64,000 bases of DNA from JAIYDQ01 sp034408855 (GTDB lineage Bacteria > Planctomycetota > Planctomycetia > Pirellulales > Pirellulaceae). Of the stretch, positions 51,706-61,251 are shown piece by piece; the stretch's first letter is position 1, and every line of letters begins with the position of its first letter. Position numbers and translations under genes: made by a program. The notes under the pieces were generated by a model. It saw only the letters and a list, made by a program, of their open reading frames with translations, did not search any database and was not told the origin of the DNA. The stretch covers positions 37,699 to 101,698 of the forward strand of contig JAWXCK010000253.1 of assembly GCA_034408855.1 (NCBI GenBank), written 5' to 3'.

Positions 51706-53181
51706 ATGAAATATCGATACTCTGTCGCCGTGACGTGTTTTTTGATGAGTGCGTCATTATCGACCATTTCGATCGCCGGAGATTGGACTCGATTTCGCGG
51801 GCCGAACGGTTCTGGTATCAGTCCAGATACGACACCAACGCCCACGTCTTGGAGTATGACAGAGAACCTTCGCTGGAAAACGGAGTTGCCTGGACCTGGC
51901 CTCTCGAGTCCGATCGTTATTGGAAATCGAATTTTTGTTACTTGCTATACCGGCTACGGCGATCGCAAGTCAAAAGGTAGTATGCAAGACCTTAAACGGC
52001 ACTTGGTGTGCGTCGATCGGAGTACAGGTAAGACGCTATGGACAGCCACAATCCCAGCCGTCCAACCTGAAGATGCTTATGAGGCTCCAGGAGTCACGTC
52101 GCATGGTTATTCGAGTCATACGCCGACGAGTGATGGCGAACGAGTTTATGTTTTTCTTGGCAAGACCGGAGTCCTCGCGTTTAATCTCGATGGAAAGCAG
52201 TTATGGCAGACGAGCGTTGGAACCGAGTCAGGGCGACAGCGATGGGGGTCGGCTGCCAGTCCAATCGTGCATGGCGACAATTTGATTGTGAACGCTTCGG
52301 AAGAGAGCGCCGCACTTATCGCTTTGGATAAAAAGACGGGCAAAGAAACATGGCGAGCAGAAGCCGCCGGCTTAGCGAGTTCATGGGCGACTCCTATTGT
52401 AGCCAATAGTTCGAATGGTGAGGAAATCGTTTTATCGGTTCCCAACGAAACGTGGAGCTTCATTCCCGATACTGGAAAACTCAAGTGGTTTGCCAAGGGC
52501 AACGATGACAGTCAAACATCTTCGAGTCTCATTGCCGGTGAAAATGTTGTCTATTCGTTCGGTGGGCGGGGCGGCAACTCAGTTGCCATTCGGACAGGTG
52601 GCAAAGATGATGTGAACGCAACCAATATCGCTTGGGAAGGCCGAGCTTCCATCAAATTCACGACGCCGATCTTGTACGAAGGCTACATCTACAATATGAG
52701 CGGTGGCATCGCATCATGTTACGATGCGAAAACCGGTGAACGCAAATACCAGTCACGAGTGGCCTCGGGCGCTGCTGTCTCCGATGAAGAAACAAATGCC
52801 GGTCGAGGTGGACCTGGAGGAGGTGGAACCGGTGACAGTGATCGTGGCGGACAAGGTGGCGGTGAACGAGGCGGACCCGGTGGCGGTGAACGAGGTGGAC
52901 CTGGTGGAGGTGAACGAGGTGGACCTGGTGGAGGACGTGGTGGGCGTGGCGGTGGAGGAGGTGGCGGTGACTATGCCTCACCTGTCATCGCCGCCGGGAA
53001 AATTATTTATACGACGAAAGCCGGCAAGTTCTATATCGTCGACGCAAAACCAGAATTTGCATTGGTTGCCACGAACGATCTTTCCGCAGACATAAGCGGT
53101 TTCAACGGCACACCTGCGATCAGCGATGGCGAACTATTCTTGCGATCCAACGAGTATCTTTATTGCGTCTCGGAAAAGTAG
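51706..53181 (+). CDS. secreted PQQ-like beta-propeller protein
   Basis: About 491 residues. Signal peptide ending SIAGD, then GDWTRFRGPNGSGISPD and propeller blades with A-W motifs (VDRSTGKTLWTA, LDKKTGKETWRAEA, YDAKTGERKYQS). Family members are numerous in planctomycetes; the role is unknown and PQQ binding is not proven. Between about residues 360 and 425 a Gly-rich insert of repeats (GGERGGPGG) occurs; the DNA at about 52855-52935 is tandem repetitive. Starts at 51691 and 51706 are both possible. A remnant of a second copy is at 50441-50668. Confidence 0.88.
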   Translation: MKYRYSVAVTCFLMSASLSTISIAGDWTRFRGPNGSGISPDTTPTPTSWSMTENLRWKTELPGPGLSSPIVIGNRIFVTCYTGYGDRKSKGSMQDLKRHLVCVDRSTGKTLWTATIPAVQPEDAYEAPGVTSHGYSSHTPTSDGERVYVFLGKTGVLAFNLDGKQLWQTSVGTESGRQRWGSAASPIVHGDNLIVNASEESAALIALDKKTGKETWRAEAAGLASSWATPIVANSSNGEEIVLSVPNETWSFIPDTGKLKWFAKGNDDSQTSSSLIAGENVVYSFGGRGGNSVAIRTGGKDDVNATNIAWEGRASIKFTTPILYEGYIYNMSGGIASCYDAKTGERKYQSRVASGAAVSDEETNAGRGGPGGGGTGDSDRGGQGGGERGGPGGGERGGPGGGERGGPGGGRGGRGGGGGGGDYASPVIAAGKIIYTTKAGKFYIVDAKPEFALVATNDLSADISGFNGTPAISDGELFLRSNEYLYCVSEK

Positions 53182-53235
53182 TAAACAATCTAAGCATAAT
53201 GGACAGTCACTACACGCAGCAGATCGACCAACATC

Positions 53236-53463
53236 ATGTTCATCCTTGCCGACGACCTCGGCATAGGAAACGTTTGCAACGACTTGATCGACTCCACACA
53301 TTTGCTTCCAACGTTTGCTCAACTCGCTGGCGCCAGACTGGCTGAAGGTGATCTCCTTGACGGCCACAGTTTCTCCCCGCAGTTGCTCGGCCAGCTCGGC
53401 GCTGTCGATCCGGATGTGCGAAGACCGCTGTACGTTGGCTTCGCAAAAACGCGGACCGATTGA
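53236..53463 (+). pseudogene. sulfatase remnant with internal deletion
   Basis: MFILADDLGIGNV (N-terminal metal site) is joined directly to CNDLIDSTHLLPTFAQLAGA and EGDLLDGHSFSPQLLG (late part). In the intact paralog 48299-49846 these segments lie about 780 bp apart and both carry GGCAACGTT, so the middle was deleted between two short repeats. Confidence 0.85.
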
Positions 53464-54015
53464 ATATCGCCCCGAATCATATCGGTGTGATGGGGTCTTC
53501 CGCCGTCGGAAACCTAGCAGCCATGCTTGCTTGTGAAGAGCGTTGGGGATGATTTCAAGTTCAAACTTTGCATTCACCTTCTTCAACGCCACAGCGAACG
53601 TCTCACTTTGGCTGACATGAACCGTTTCATTACGATCAGTGTCGCCTTTCGCTCCTAGGCCGTGAATTTATCATTGTCGCCTTAGCTCCGCGAAAGTGGC
53701 GTCTGCCATCGCAACTTTTGCGGAGCAAAAGGTGACTTTAGAAACAAAGCCAAATCGTTCGCCGCAGTGCGAGAACTTCCAGAGCAAGATCGATGCTCCC
53801 AGCACTCTTAACTAACATTTTCAGCCTGTGATCGTATCGACGCTGATTTCGAAAGGTAGCAATCATGATCGAACAATCATAATTGCAGCATCATGGGGGG
53901 GGGACGCTAAAACGAATACTCGCGCACAGAAATCCGGAATGTCCTGACAATCCGCAGGGCGGTTGGCACCGCCGGCTTTTCATTCTCGTTTCGTCTCTCG
54001 TGGCGCAATCTCTTT
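53464..54015. other. non-coding region with decayed sequence
   Basis: Apart from the REP-like hairpin at 53676-53736 I see no gene. A minus-strand frame (53134-53592) has a short stretch (VNAKFELEIIPNALHKQAWL) that could be a hydrolase remnant but is too short to call. A run of nine G occurs at 53895-53903. Confidence 0.5.
53676..53736. repeat. REP-like inverted repeat
   Basis: GTCGCCTTAGCTCCGCGAAAG (53676-53696, with a 1-bp offset) pairs with CTTTTGCGGAGCAAAAGGTGAC; loop of about 14 nt. A partial extra unit (GTCGCCTTTCGCTCC) is at 53641. Confidence 0.6.
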
Positions 54016-54890
54016 CATCGCGAAGGGCGTTACTAGCTATTTCGATGATCTGATTGTCTTGCGAGCGGGTCTGGCGACGCAAGAAGAATATCTTGGCCTG
54101 CTTGGCAAGATGATCCAACAAGTCGAGGATTCACCGGGTCGACTGCTCCAAACGTTGAAAGACTCTAGTTTCGACACCTGGATCAAATACTATCGTCCCG
54201 ATGAAAATGCAATCGATAGTCGTATTAGTTATTACACCAAAGGTGCCTTGGTCGCTTTCCTGTTAGACGTTCATATACGAATCTTGAGCGACGATCGCTA
54301 TTCGCTTGCCGACGTCATGCGACAACTTTGGCAGCGCTGTCGTGTTTCTGGCTACACATTGTCCGACTTTGAATCCATTGCATCAGAATTAGCCGGCGCA
54401 GATCTTACCGAATGGTTTGACAAGCATGTTCGTCGCAGCGATCAACCCGACTATCAAACGGCCTTGGATTGGCTCGGCTTGAAACTCGATCCATCCAACG
54501 CGGTTTCGCCATCGAATTCAGTCGGAATGGCGGTTTCGAACGCAAAAACTTCCGTCCCAAAACCAGAATGAATTGGGATGCGAGACCGCGATTCGTGACG
54601 GCCGCATCATCGTCACCAAAATCGTTCGAGGCAGTTCGGCTTCGAAGGCCGGATTGCAAGTCGACGACGAACTCATCGCCTTAGGCGGTCATCGCTTGCC
54701 GAAGGAAAATTGGAAAGATCGCCTTCAATGCCATCGCACCGATCAAGAGCTTACCGCGACCATCGCCCGACGAGGACGAATCGGCGAACTCCAACTACGT
54801 TTGCAGCCGAGATGTTCTCGGAAGCTTGAAAGCGTCTCTGAACCAACAGCTGCTCAAACCAAACGGCAAAAAGCTTGGCTTTTCGGATGA
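54016..54890 (+). pseudogene. M61 glycyl aminopeptidase remnant (peptidase and PDZ part)
   Basis: The C-terminal half of an M61 family peptidase: KGVTSYFDDLIVLRAGL, SFDTWIKYYRPDENAIDSR, ISYYTKGALVAFLLD. Near 54545-54570 the frame shifts at a run of A; the PDZ domain (RDGRIIVTKIVRGSSASKAG, LQVDDELIALGGHRL) continues in another frame to a normal end (AWLFG). The N-terminal catalytic part with HExxH is missing. Non-functional. Confidence 0.8.
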
Positions 54891-55033
54891 CGAAATTTGG
54901 AGCAAAACAATACACTTCACGGTGAAGCAGAATCCAATGAAATTTATGAAAACATTCATCGCCTTCTTCGGTGGACGTCGTTGTCTGGACCAACACCGGG
55001 CGGCTTTCGTGTGGGGCGGTTTGGCCCGCCCAG

Positions 55034-55843
55034 CTATTCAAATATCGCGACTCGAAACGCCGTGAAATCGATTGAACAAGTTTGTTGAGGTGCCCAAGAC
55101 AAATCATTGCCTCCGTGAAAGACTTCGCATAGTAATGAATCGACCAGAATCGTTTTGTCGGTTCGCCATCGGACATTGTTTCGATCGACGACTTTCATCG
55201 AAGCCGCATCGTCGCATCTTCGCACCCAGACTTGAATCGAACCATCGGCTTGGTCGAGCCGATTCATTCCGACGCGTAGCGTGATTTCGATCGGTTCTCC
55301 ACGCGGAAAGCGAAAATCATCGGGAAATGAAAAGCTCTGACCGTACTTGTCGGGCTGATCCATGTGATAAACGTAAGCTTCGCCTCGACCTTCTTTCCGC
55401 CACATAATGCGAGCCGAGAAGCCATTCTTTCCATCGGCTGGATTACCGCCGGTGACACTCTTGGGACCTCCGGAAAGTCCGGGTAACTTGCCGCCTTTGA
55501 CGAATTCAAAATCGTCAGCGAATTGAAGTGTGTAGCTTAATTCGATTCTCTCCCGACCTTCGAGTGGCCAACGCCAACCGACGCCGCCTTTCTCAGGGCC
55601 GATTTGATTTGGACTACATTTTACGCGTAACCAGTTGCGGTTCGAATGATGAACAACCGAAGCATGCCCTTCAGCGACACCGTCCTCAAAGTTGCAACCA
55701 GGCCAGTCGACCTTCCAACGCTTGACATCGTAGCTTCCCCCCTCGCCCGAAATAGCGATGTCGAACGGGAATTCAGCGGCACGGCACGATTGGAAGCAGA
55801 AGAATAAAACCGACACGAGGATCAGGATTAAATCGTTTTTCAT
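55034..55843 (-). CDS. secreted polysaccharide lyase 14-like protein
   Basis: 269 residues. Signal peptide (residues 1 to about 22). Motifs of PL14-like lyases: FVKGGKLPGLSGGPKSVTGG, GFSARIMWRKEGRGEAYVYH, and the C-terminal FHGGNDLSWAP. These enzymes cleave alginate or other polyuronates by beta-elimination. It looks complete, ending FTAFRVAIFE. It stands alone on the minus strand between an M61 remnant and repeats. Confidence 0.8.
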   Translation of the reverse strand: MKNDLILILVSVLFFCFQSCRAAEFPFDIAISGEGGSYDVKRWKVDWPGCNFEDGVAEGHASVVHHSNRNWLRVKCSPNQIGPEKGGVGWRWPLEGRERIELSYTLQFADDFEFVKGGKLPGLSGGPKSVTGGNPADGKNGFSARIMWRKEGRGEAYVYHMDQPDKYGQSFSFPDDFRFPRGEPIEITLRVGMNRLDQADGSIQVWVRRCDDAASMKVVDRNNVRWRTDKTILVDSLLCEVFHGGNDLSWAPQQTCSIDFTAFRVAIFE

Positions 55844-56611
55844 AATGCATGCGGTTAAGAAGACTTCCGTCGCGACACATTTATTTCGTCGCGGAATATC
55901 ATACGCCTCTATCCGTCGATTCGGTAGGACTCACTGGGCATGAGCAAAACGGGAGGACCTTCCTTTAGCAAGCACATTTTTACCCCATTGTAGAACAATT
56001 GTCCTCAATTGTTCAGGATTGGAAAAAGTCACGCATAGAATCCAAACCAATTGACAATTGAGATATTTCAATAAAATAGTCTTGGCTGGGGATTGGTGAA
56101 CCGTGGGGACGAACCGTGGGGACACCCGCAAGTAGAGCTGACCGAAACTTTGCTGGCTACTAAGGCAAGCGTGTTGATTGCTTTTCCAAACGAATTGGCG
56201 GGGACACAGCCCTTTGCCGTGGGGTAGACATACTCCTCCAAAAATGTGTGTGTCCCCACGGGCCTGCAAAAAATGTGTGTGTCCCCACGGGCCTGCATCC
56301 CCTACTCCTCCAAAAATGTGTGTGTCCCCACGGGCCTGCATCCAGCCCTTTGCCGTGGGGTAGACATACTCCTCCAAAAATGTGTGTGTCCCCACGGGCC
56401 TGCAGGGCGGTGATGAGGAATAGGGAGAGTTTCATGGTCATAGATGCGGTGGGCTTAACGATCTTTACCGAGGCCGAGCCACTGGTCGCCCTGGCGGGTG
56501 AACTCACGGCCTTGTTTGATTTGTTTCACGGGTATGCCGCGAGCCAACCGACGGAAGACAGCCCGCCTAGCTGAATCAAAAAGATTACCGGCAACGGTGT
56601 TTGTTTCATGG
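55844..56611. other. repeat-bearing intergenic region
   Basis: No gene is seen. The interval holds the repeats at 56209-56404, an earlier related CGTGGGGAC doublet near 56100-56122, and the upstream region of the lyase gene. Confidence 0.5.
56209..56404. repeat. cluster of short direct repeats
   Basis: Four copies of a 29-bp unit, AAAAATGTGTGTGTCCCC followed by ACGGGCCTGCA, lie at 56240, 56269, 56312 and 56376. Two larger units of about 60 bp (56209-56268 and 56344-56404) include a common leader CCCTTTGCCGTGGGGTAGAC. A related unit occurs at 58895-58955. REP-like or the remains of a decayed RAYT-associated repeat. Confidence 0.75.
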
Positions 56612-58099
56612 TCATTTCACAACGGTGTTGACCTTGAGGCCATAGCATTGTTCCCACCAGCCGACACGATCTTCGTCGGTTGGCTCGGATTTGCTCAGTC
56701 GTTTTGTCCAGGTGCGCTGGTAGTCGGCGCGCTTACTCTTCTGGATCTCTGCCAGCGGTGGTTCGGTGTCGGGATCACCCTGGCGGCCTTGGTCGTTGGT
56801 TGTCTTGATCCAGGCATCCATTGCATCGCGCTGCGTGCTGACGATGGCGGCGTGAGACGCAGCATCGGCGATATCATACAGGCCCAGCGGATCGGCTTTC
56901 AAATCGTAGAACTCGACTTCTGGACGCCGGGGTGCGAGCCACTTCGACGGGAACAGATCGAGCTTGCCCGTGTCGTGCAGCACGCGTAGCAGGGGCATGC
57001 CGGGATAACTGTCCTCCTTGTAGCTGGACCAGTTCAGCCGTGATAGTTCGGGATGAAAGTTTCGCACGAGCAAGGTGTCCTCGCTGATCACCGCGCGGAT
57101 GCGATCCATGGCATCGCCACACCGATCACGCGCTGCATAGAGGTAAGCACGCTGCGGAAAATCGATCCCGAGCACCGGCTTGCCTTCCATCCATGCAGGG
57201 ATTGGCAACCCCGCGATCTGCAGCATGGAAGGCGCGAGGTCTATCAAGCTCACGAGCCCCTGCTCCACGCCTCCCGCCGAGATACCAGGCCCGCGCACGA
57301 TGAGCGGCACCTGCAAGCCCTCGATACTTAGCCACTGCTTGCCCCACGGCATCGGGCGACCGTGATCGGCGAAGAACATCACGATGGTGTTCTCCAGCAC
57401 CCCTTCCGCCCTGAGCTGATCGAGAATTACGCCGACGCGCTGATCGACGACTTCGACGCTGCGCTGATACGCATACCAGTCGCGACGTAGCAAGGGATGG
57501 TCAGGATAATTCGGCGGCAGATGGATCGCGTTAAGCGCGGCTTCATCGAAATGTTCGGGAATCGGAAACGGGCGATGCGGCTCCGTGATCTGGAACTGCG
57601 CAAAGAAGGGCTGGCCCGGTTTCCGTTTCCGCCAGTCATCGCCATCGAGCATCTGCTTCGCATCGTGCGCGAAGTTGTAGTGTGTCTTGCCCTTCGTGAT
57701 AGCTCGGCCACTCCGCATGCTGCCGGGCGCAGCGGCATTGCTGACAAACCAGCCCGCCTCACGCAACAAAGTCGGCAGAGGCTTGTAAGGCGCGGGGAGT
57801 GGCTGGGGATTCTCCGCATCGTGCGGATGGAGCCCCGTTGTGGTCTGATAACATCCGAGGATAAAAGCCGAGCGCGAGGAACTGCACACGGGCGCCGTCG
57901 CAAATGCGCGCGTGTAAAGGCGACCCTCCGCCGCCAGATGATCGAGCTGCGGTGTCTTCACCCCCGCAGCACCATAAGCAGCAAAGTCTGGAGACATGTC
58001 ATCCGCAATGATCCAAACGAAGTTCAGCTTTGCCGGATCGGCAGCTTGGAGTACGGCCAGCGGAGTCATGAGCAGGGCGAGGAGGAACGTTTGTTTCAT
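56612..58099 (-). CDS. secreted sulfatase
   Basis: 495 residues. Signal peptide (MKQTFLLALLMTPLAVLQA), NFVWIIADDMSPDFAAYGA (metal site), formylglycine motif CSSSRSAFILG (Ser in the third position), FFADHGRPMPWGKQWLSIEG and a C-terminal substrate-binding region. It resembles heparan N-sulfatase-type enzymes. Visibly GC-richer than the genes at 43-53 kb. ATGs at 58099, 58111 and 58123 are possible; 58099 starts at the signal peptide. Confidence 0.9.
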   Translation of the reverse strand: MKQTFLLALLMTPLAVLQAADPAKLNFVWIIADDMSPDFAAYGAAGVKTPQLDHLAAEGRLYTRAFATAPVCSSSRSAFILGCYQTTTGLHPHDAENPQPLPAPYKPLPTLLREAGWFVSNAAAPGSMRSGRAITKGKTHYNFAHDAKQMLDGDDWRKRKPGQPFFAQFQITEPHRPFPIPEHFDEAALNAIHLPPNYPDHPLLRRDWYAYQRSVEVVDQRVGVILDQLRAEGVLENTIVMFFADHGRPMPWGKQWLSIEGLQVPLIVRGPGISAGGVEQGLVSLIDLAPSMLQIAGLPIPAWMEGKPVLGIDFPQRAYLYAARDRCGDAMDRIRAVISEDTLLVRNFHPELSRLNWSSYKEDSYPGMPLLRVLHDTGKLDLFPSKWLAPRRPEVEFYDLKADPLGLYDIADAASHAAIVSTQRDAMDAWIKTTNDQGRQGDPDTEPPLAEIQKSKRADYQRTWTKRLSKSEPTDEDRVGWWEQCYGLKVNTVVK

Positions 58100-58124
58100 T
58101 CGCGAAATCATACCTCTCTCCAAC

Positions 58125-58690
58125 GCCGGAGGGAATACGCATCATTCGGACGCCGTTTCTGAATTTGGCTTTCACGGAGGAGGTGAAGTCCATCTTCACG
58201 CCGAGTTCTGTGAGGCATTTGTAGTTCGCGAGCAGTTCGAGCATCACGCGCGTGTAGTCCCGCCCCTGACGATGAAACTTCACGCGGTCGGCGTATTCGC
58301 CAGCGGGTGCCTTCGCTTCAGCGGCTTTGAGGTGTTCCTCGGCGGCCTCGACTGCGGCAGGCGGAATCAACTTTCCCCAAGCCCCGATGACATTCGCATA
58401 GGCGATGCCGGTGATTTTCCGAGTGCGCGTTCTGCCGCGCCGTCTCCGACGAAAAAGCTCAGTCCGGCCACGTCCGGTGCGGCTTTTCCAGCCGCGACGA
58501 TATCGAGTTTCCGCCCCGCGATGCGCCCCGCATAGCCCTCAAGTTCCTCCGCTGCTGCTCGCTGAACGGGAAGCGCATCATCGGCGATCACGACACGGCG
58601 GAAGTCATTGAGTCGTTGCCCGTCAGCCGCTCGCACGGTCGTTAGCGGTGCGAGCAGCAGGGCGGCGAGGAGTGCAAGTGTGAATTTCAT
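58125..58690 (-). pseudogene. DUF4838-type glycosidase remnant with internal deletion
   Basis: The N-terminus is good: a signal peptide, then LPVQRAAAEELEGYAGRIAG and SFFVGDGAAERALGK, like GH67 N-terminal/DUF4838 proteins. It is joined, with a frame change near 58395, to a C-terminal piece (YANVIGAWGKLIPPAAVEAA, HLKAAEAKAP, VMLELLANYKC) that belongs more than 400 codons later. The centre is missing. Located just upstream of the sulfatase gene on the same strand. Confidence 0.75.
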
Positions 58691-59086
58691 AGCGACTCGT
58701 TGTTTGAGGTGATGAAGCACGGTTTGCTCCCGCTTTATCAGCAATGCCAGTAACTTCAGGGTTCCTCCGTCGCGCGATTGGGTTTCACTGGCGTGGGAGA
58801 TGCATGGGGAAAAACATCATATCATTTCCTGAAGATTCAGCGGCTGCATAATCGCCATTGAATGGCGATTTCATTTCCGCAACGAGCAGGATCGCCGACA
58901 AAGTGGCTGTGTCCCCGTGGTTCTGTCCGACAAAGTGGCTGTGTCCCCGTGGTTCCGACCTCAACTTTGACTTCGACCTTTGCGATGCCCGTGCCATCAT
59001 CCCAGGGTGGATGGTACATTCTTGGTAGGGCCGTTCTATTTGCGCAAAGTCTCGTGCAGCCACGGTAATTCGGGGTTTGCGTGGAC
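58691..59086. other. intergenic region with repeat pair
   Basis: Holds the two 29-bp repeats at 58895-58955. Nothing else is recognised. Confidence 0.5.
58895..58955. repeat. two copies of a 29-bp direct repeat
   Basis: CCGACAAAGTGGCTGTGTCC continuing CCGTGGTTC is found at 58895-58923 and 58927-58955. The core TGTGTCCCC(A/G)(C/T)GG is shared with the repeats at 56240-56404. Confidence 0.7.
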
Positions 59087-60349
59087 TCATCGTATCTCAT
59101 CACCAATTTCGAACCATGCCGGTTTCGGCGGTAGGCGATCGAATAGATGATTGCGGTTATTTCGCTGAACAATGTTGACTGAGTTTTCCCAGCCGCCGGG
59201 CGCATTCACTTTCACGACAGGCCGACCGGTCGGGTCATCGATGCGAAGATTGTCGGCGATCAGTCCGTTGCTCGATTTGCGCCAACAATGAATCGCTTCG
59301 CCGTTGCTCTTGATGATGTTTCCGATGACCTCGTACCGATCGAGCTGAAAGTTTGGTTCGATGGATGTGGTGTTGGTTTCCATATAATTGTAGTTGCAAC
59401 GAACATTGCGTAACTGGCCACGATGTGATGGATGGCCAAGTAGATAGCCGCTGCCGCCGGGGTTGATGGTTCGCGTGTACTGGATCGTAATGTTCTCAGC
59501 ATCGAAGGATTCGCCCCGAGTGACACGGCCGCCCGCAAGTAAGTCGCCGGTGTGCTCGCCATAAACCATGACTGAACGCATCGTGTCCGTCATTGTGATA
59601 TCTTCGATTAAGCCATTGCGAACTCGCCCATGAATGAGTACGCACGCATTGATATCCTTGACGAGACCGCTGGGCAGAGTGTTGTTCGAAGCATTCATAT
59701 CGATCATCCCATGGCCATGAATCCTAACGTTTTCGATTGGCGTCCCTTGTGTGCCATGGCCGATGCGAATCCCGTAGGCAAAAGGGCCATCATAGGAAAT
59801 GAACCACAAACTCCCGCTATTGTGACCGGTTTTTTGACCAAAACGAATCTTGACTCCAGCGTCCAAATCTTGCCAATCACCAGTGATCGCAATATGCTCA
59901 ACTTTCTTTTCGAATAGCCGGCCCACACCCCATGCAAACGTATCGGGTTGGCCTTCGCGACCTTCGCCGTCGATCACGATTGAATAGACCGTATCCTTAT
60001 GGCTAAGGTCGTACGTGCCGCCAACTTGGAAATCATCCAATTTCTTGGGAGCTCCGTGGTCGGTTGTGACTTCCGGAGCGACTTCTACGTGAGTTGCCTG
60101 ATCAATCAATTTGAGGGTCGCGCCCGCTTTGAGTTCAATTTCGATGGGCTTGTCGATGTAAAGCATGGATTGGTGTTTCCCTAGGCCGTGCCAATGAAGC
60201 CCCGGTTGGAAAATCAGCTTATCCCCAGCGTCCGCCTGGTCGAGCACGGCTTGCGGCGAGTCTCCGGGGTTGACGTGGTGATCAGCAGCTTTGGCTAAGC
60301 CGTGGTTGGTCAGTATCGCAACCAAAATCAGGAGTAGTCTAATTTTCAT
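59087..60349 (-). CDS. secreted right-handed parallel beta-helix protein
   Basis: 420 residues. Signal peptide ending LAKAADHH, then a pectate lyase/polygalacturonase-like beta-helix: VNPGDSPQAVLDQADAGDKL, GTPIENVRIHGHGMIDMNAS, NGLIEDITMTDTMRSVMVYG, RNVRCNYNYMETNT. It probably cuts or binds a polysaccharide; the catalytic triad is not clear. Complete. Confidence 0.82.
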   Translation of the reverse strand: MKIRLLLILVAILTNHGLAKAADHHVNPGDSPQAVLDQADAGDKLIFQPGLHWHGLGKHQSMLYIDKPIEIELKAGATLKLIDQATHVEVAPEVTTDHGAPKKLDDFQVGGTYDLSHKDTVYSIVIDGEGREGQPDTFAWGVGRLFEKKVEHIAITGDWQDLDAGVKIRFGQKTGHNSGSLWFISYDGPFAYGIRIGHGTQGTPIENVRIHGHGMIDMNASNNTLPSGLVKDINACVLIHGRVRNGLIEDITMTDTMRSVMVYGEHTGDLLAGGRVTRGESFDAENITIQYTRTINPGGSGYLLGHPSHRGQLRNVRCNYNYMETNTTSIEPNFQLDRYEVIGNIIKSNGEAIHCWRKSSNGLIADNLRIDDPTGRPVVKVNAPGGWENSVNIVQRNNRNHLFDRLPPKPAWFEIGDEIR

Positions 60350-61046
60350 GGTGATTCAAGGTTGAAGGGGTCGTTGGCAAGCCGAAATCCAATCGAACCA
60401 TATTTCAAACAGTCGGCTACCTGACAAACAGTGGCTTATTATTGGCGATAAAATTGAGATACTTAATTTTTGGCTCGATAGCAGAATCGGTGGCTCAATA
60501 CAAACTATTCTGGGGTGGGGATCGGAAGCCAATGTATCAACGGACGTCCATGGTGCGGTGGATTTTTGAGGCATCACTCCGATATCCAAAGCAGGTAAAA
60601 ACAACCCACTAGACGAACAGGCGGGCGGGTTGCCGAGCACCTTTGGCGCATCGGAGACCGAGATATTCCTCAGCGGTTTGCTTCCCAGCAGAGCCCGCTT
60701 CCGCTTCTCCCGGCACTAACAGCATGTCCGATCAAAAGCTTCGTGGCAATACTTTGACCATCGGAACTTTGGACATCGGAGCCATCCCTTGAAAATCTAT
60801 TGGATACGCTCGAACAACTAAAGGATGCGGGCCAATCCTCGACTAATCAAGATCGATTCCGAATTGAACCAAGATTTGAAAACGACGAAACCCTTTGCAT
60901 TCCCCGTATTTCAGCACTCTGAACGGATCTAGTTTATAAAAAGTGCCCACAGATTCTACCGGAAGAGCCCTTCTTTTTGGCATCTCTTCCGGCTGCACTG
61001 TCGGTGCCGGGACTTTCGCCGCCTTCACCGGCGTCCTTCTGGTCAG
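60350..61046. other. intergenic region, nothing recognised
   Basis: Open frames here (for example 60356-60640 and 60843-61028 on the minus strand) show no family features. The promoter of the beta-helix gene lies at its left end. I see no repeat or RNA. Confidence 0.5.
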
Positions 61047-61244
61047 CTATGGCGAGCCTCCACGGCTTCCAGCGAACCCCGGGAGAAAGTAATACAGCGA
61101 GGAGGGAGGCGAAGTTTTGCTCGGCCGCGAGAGGACGATTTCCGCGCGCAGCTGGCCGTCCTTCACGAGGAAGGCGTCGGTGGCGAGGAGGGAGGCCGGC
61201 GCAACTGCGAGGAGTGCGGTGATGAGTGTGAATGTGTGTTTCAC
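61047..61244 (-). pseudogene. N-terminal remnant of a DUF4838-type protein
   Basis: 66 codons from GTG 61244: a signal peptide (KHTFTLITALLAVAPASLLA), then DGQLRAEIVL, which equals the first strand of the intact gene just upstream (DGGQPRAEIII). The frame then breaks and stops. It lies 7 bp beyond the stop of the intact gene, so it is a tandem relic. Confidence 0.65.
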
Positions 61245-61251
61245 GGAATAA

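Noticed and set aside
56240..56404. Possible CRISPR array from four regularly repeated 29-bp units
   Set aside because: Spacing is irregular (29, 43 and 64 bp), one pair has no spacer, two spacers are themselves repeated sequence, and no cas genes are near.
60356..61028. Two minus-strand frames in the spacer before the beta-helix gene
   Set aside because: Short, without signal peptide or motif, no support beyond being open.
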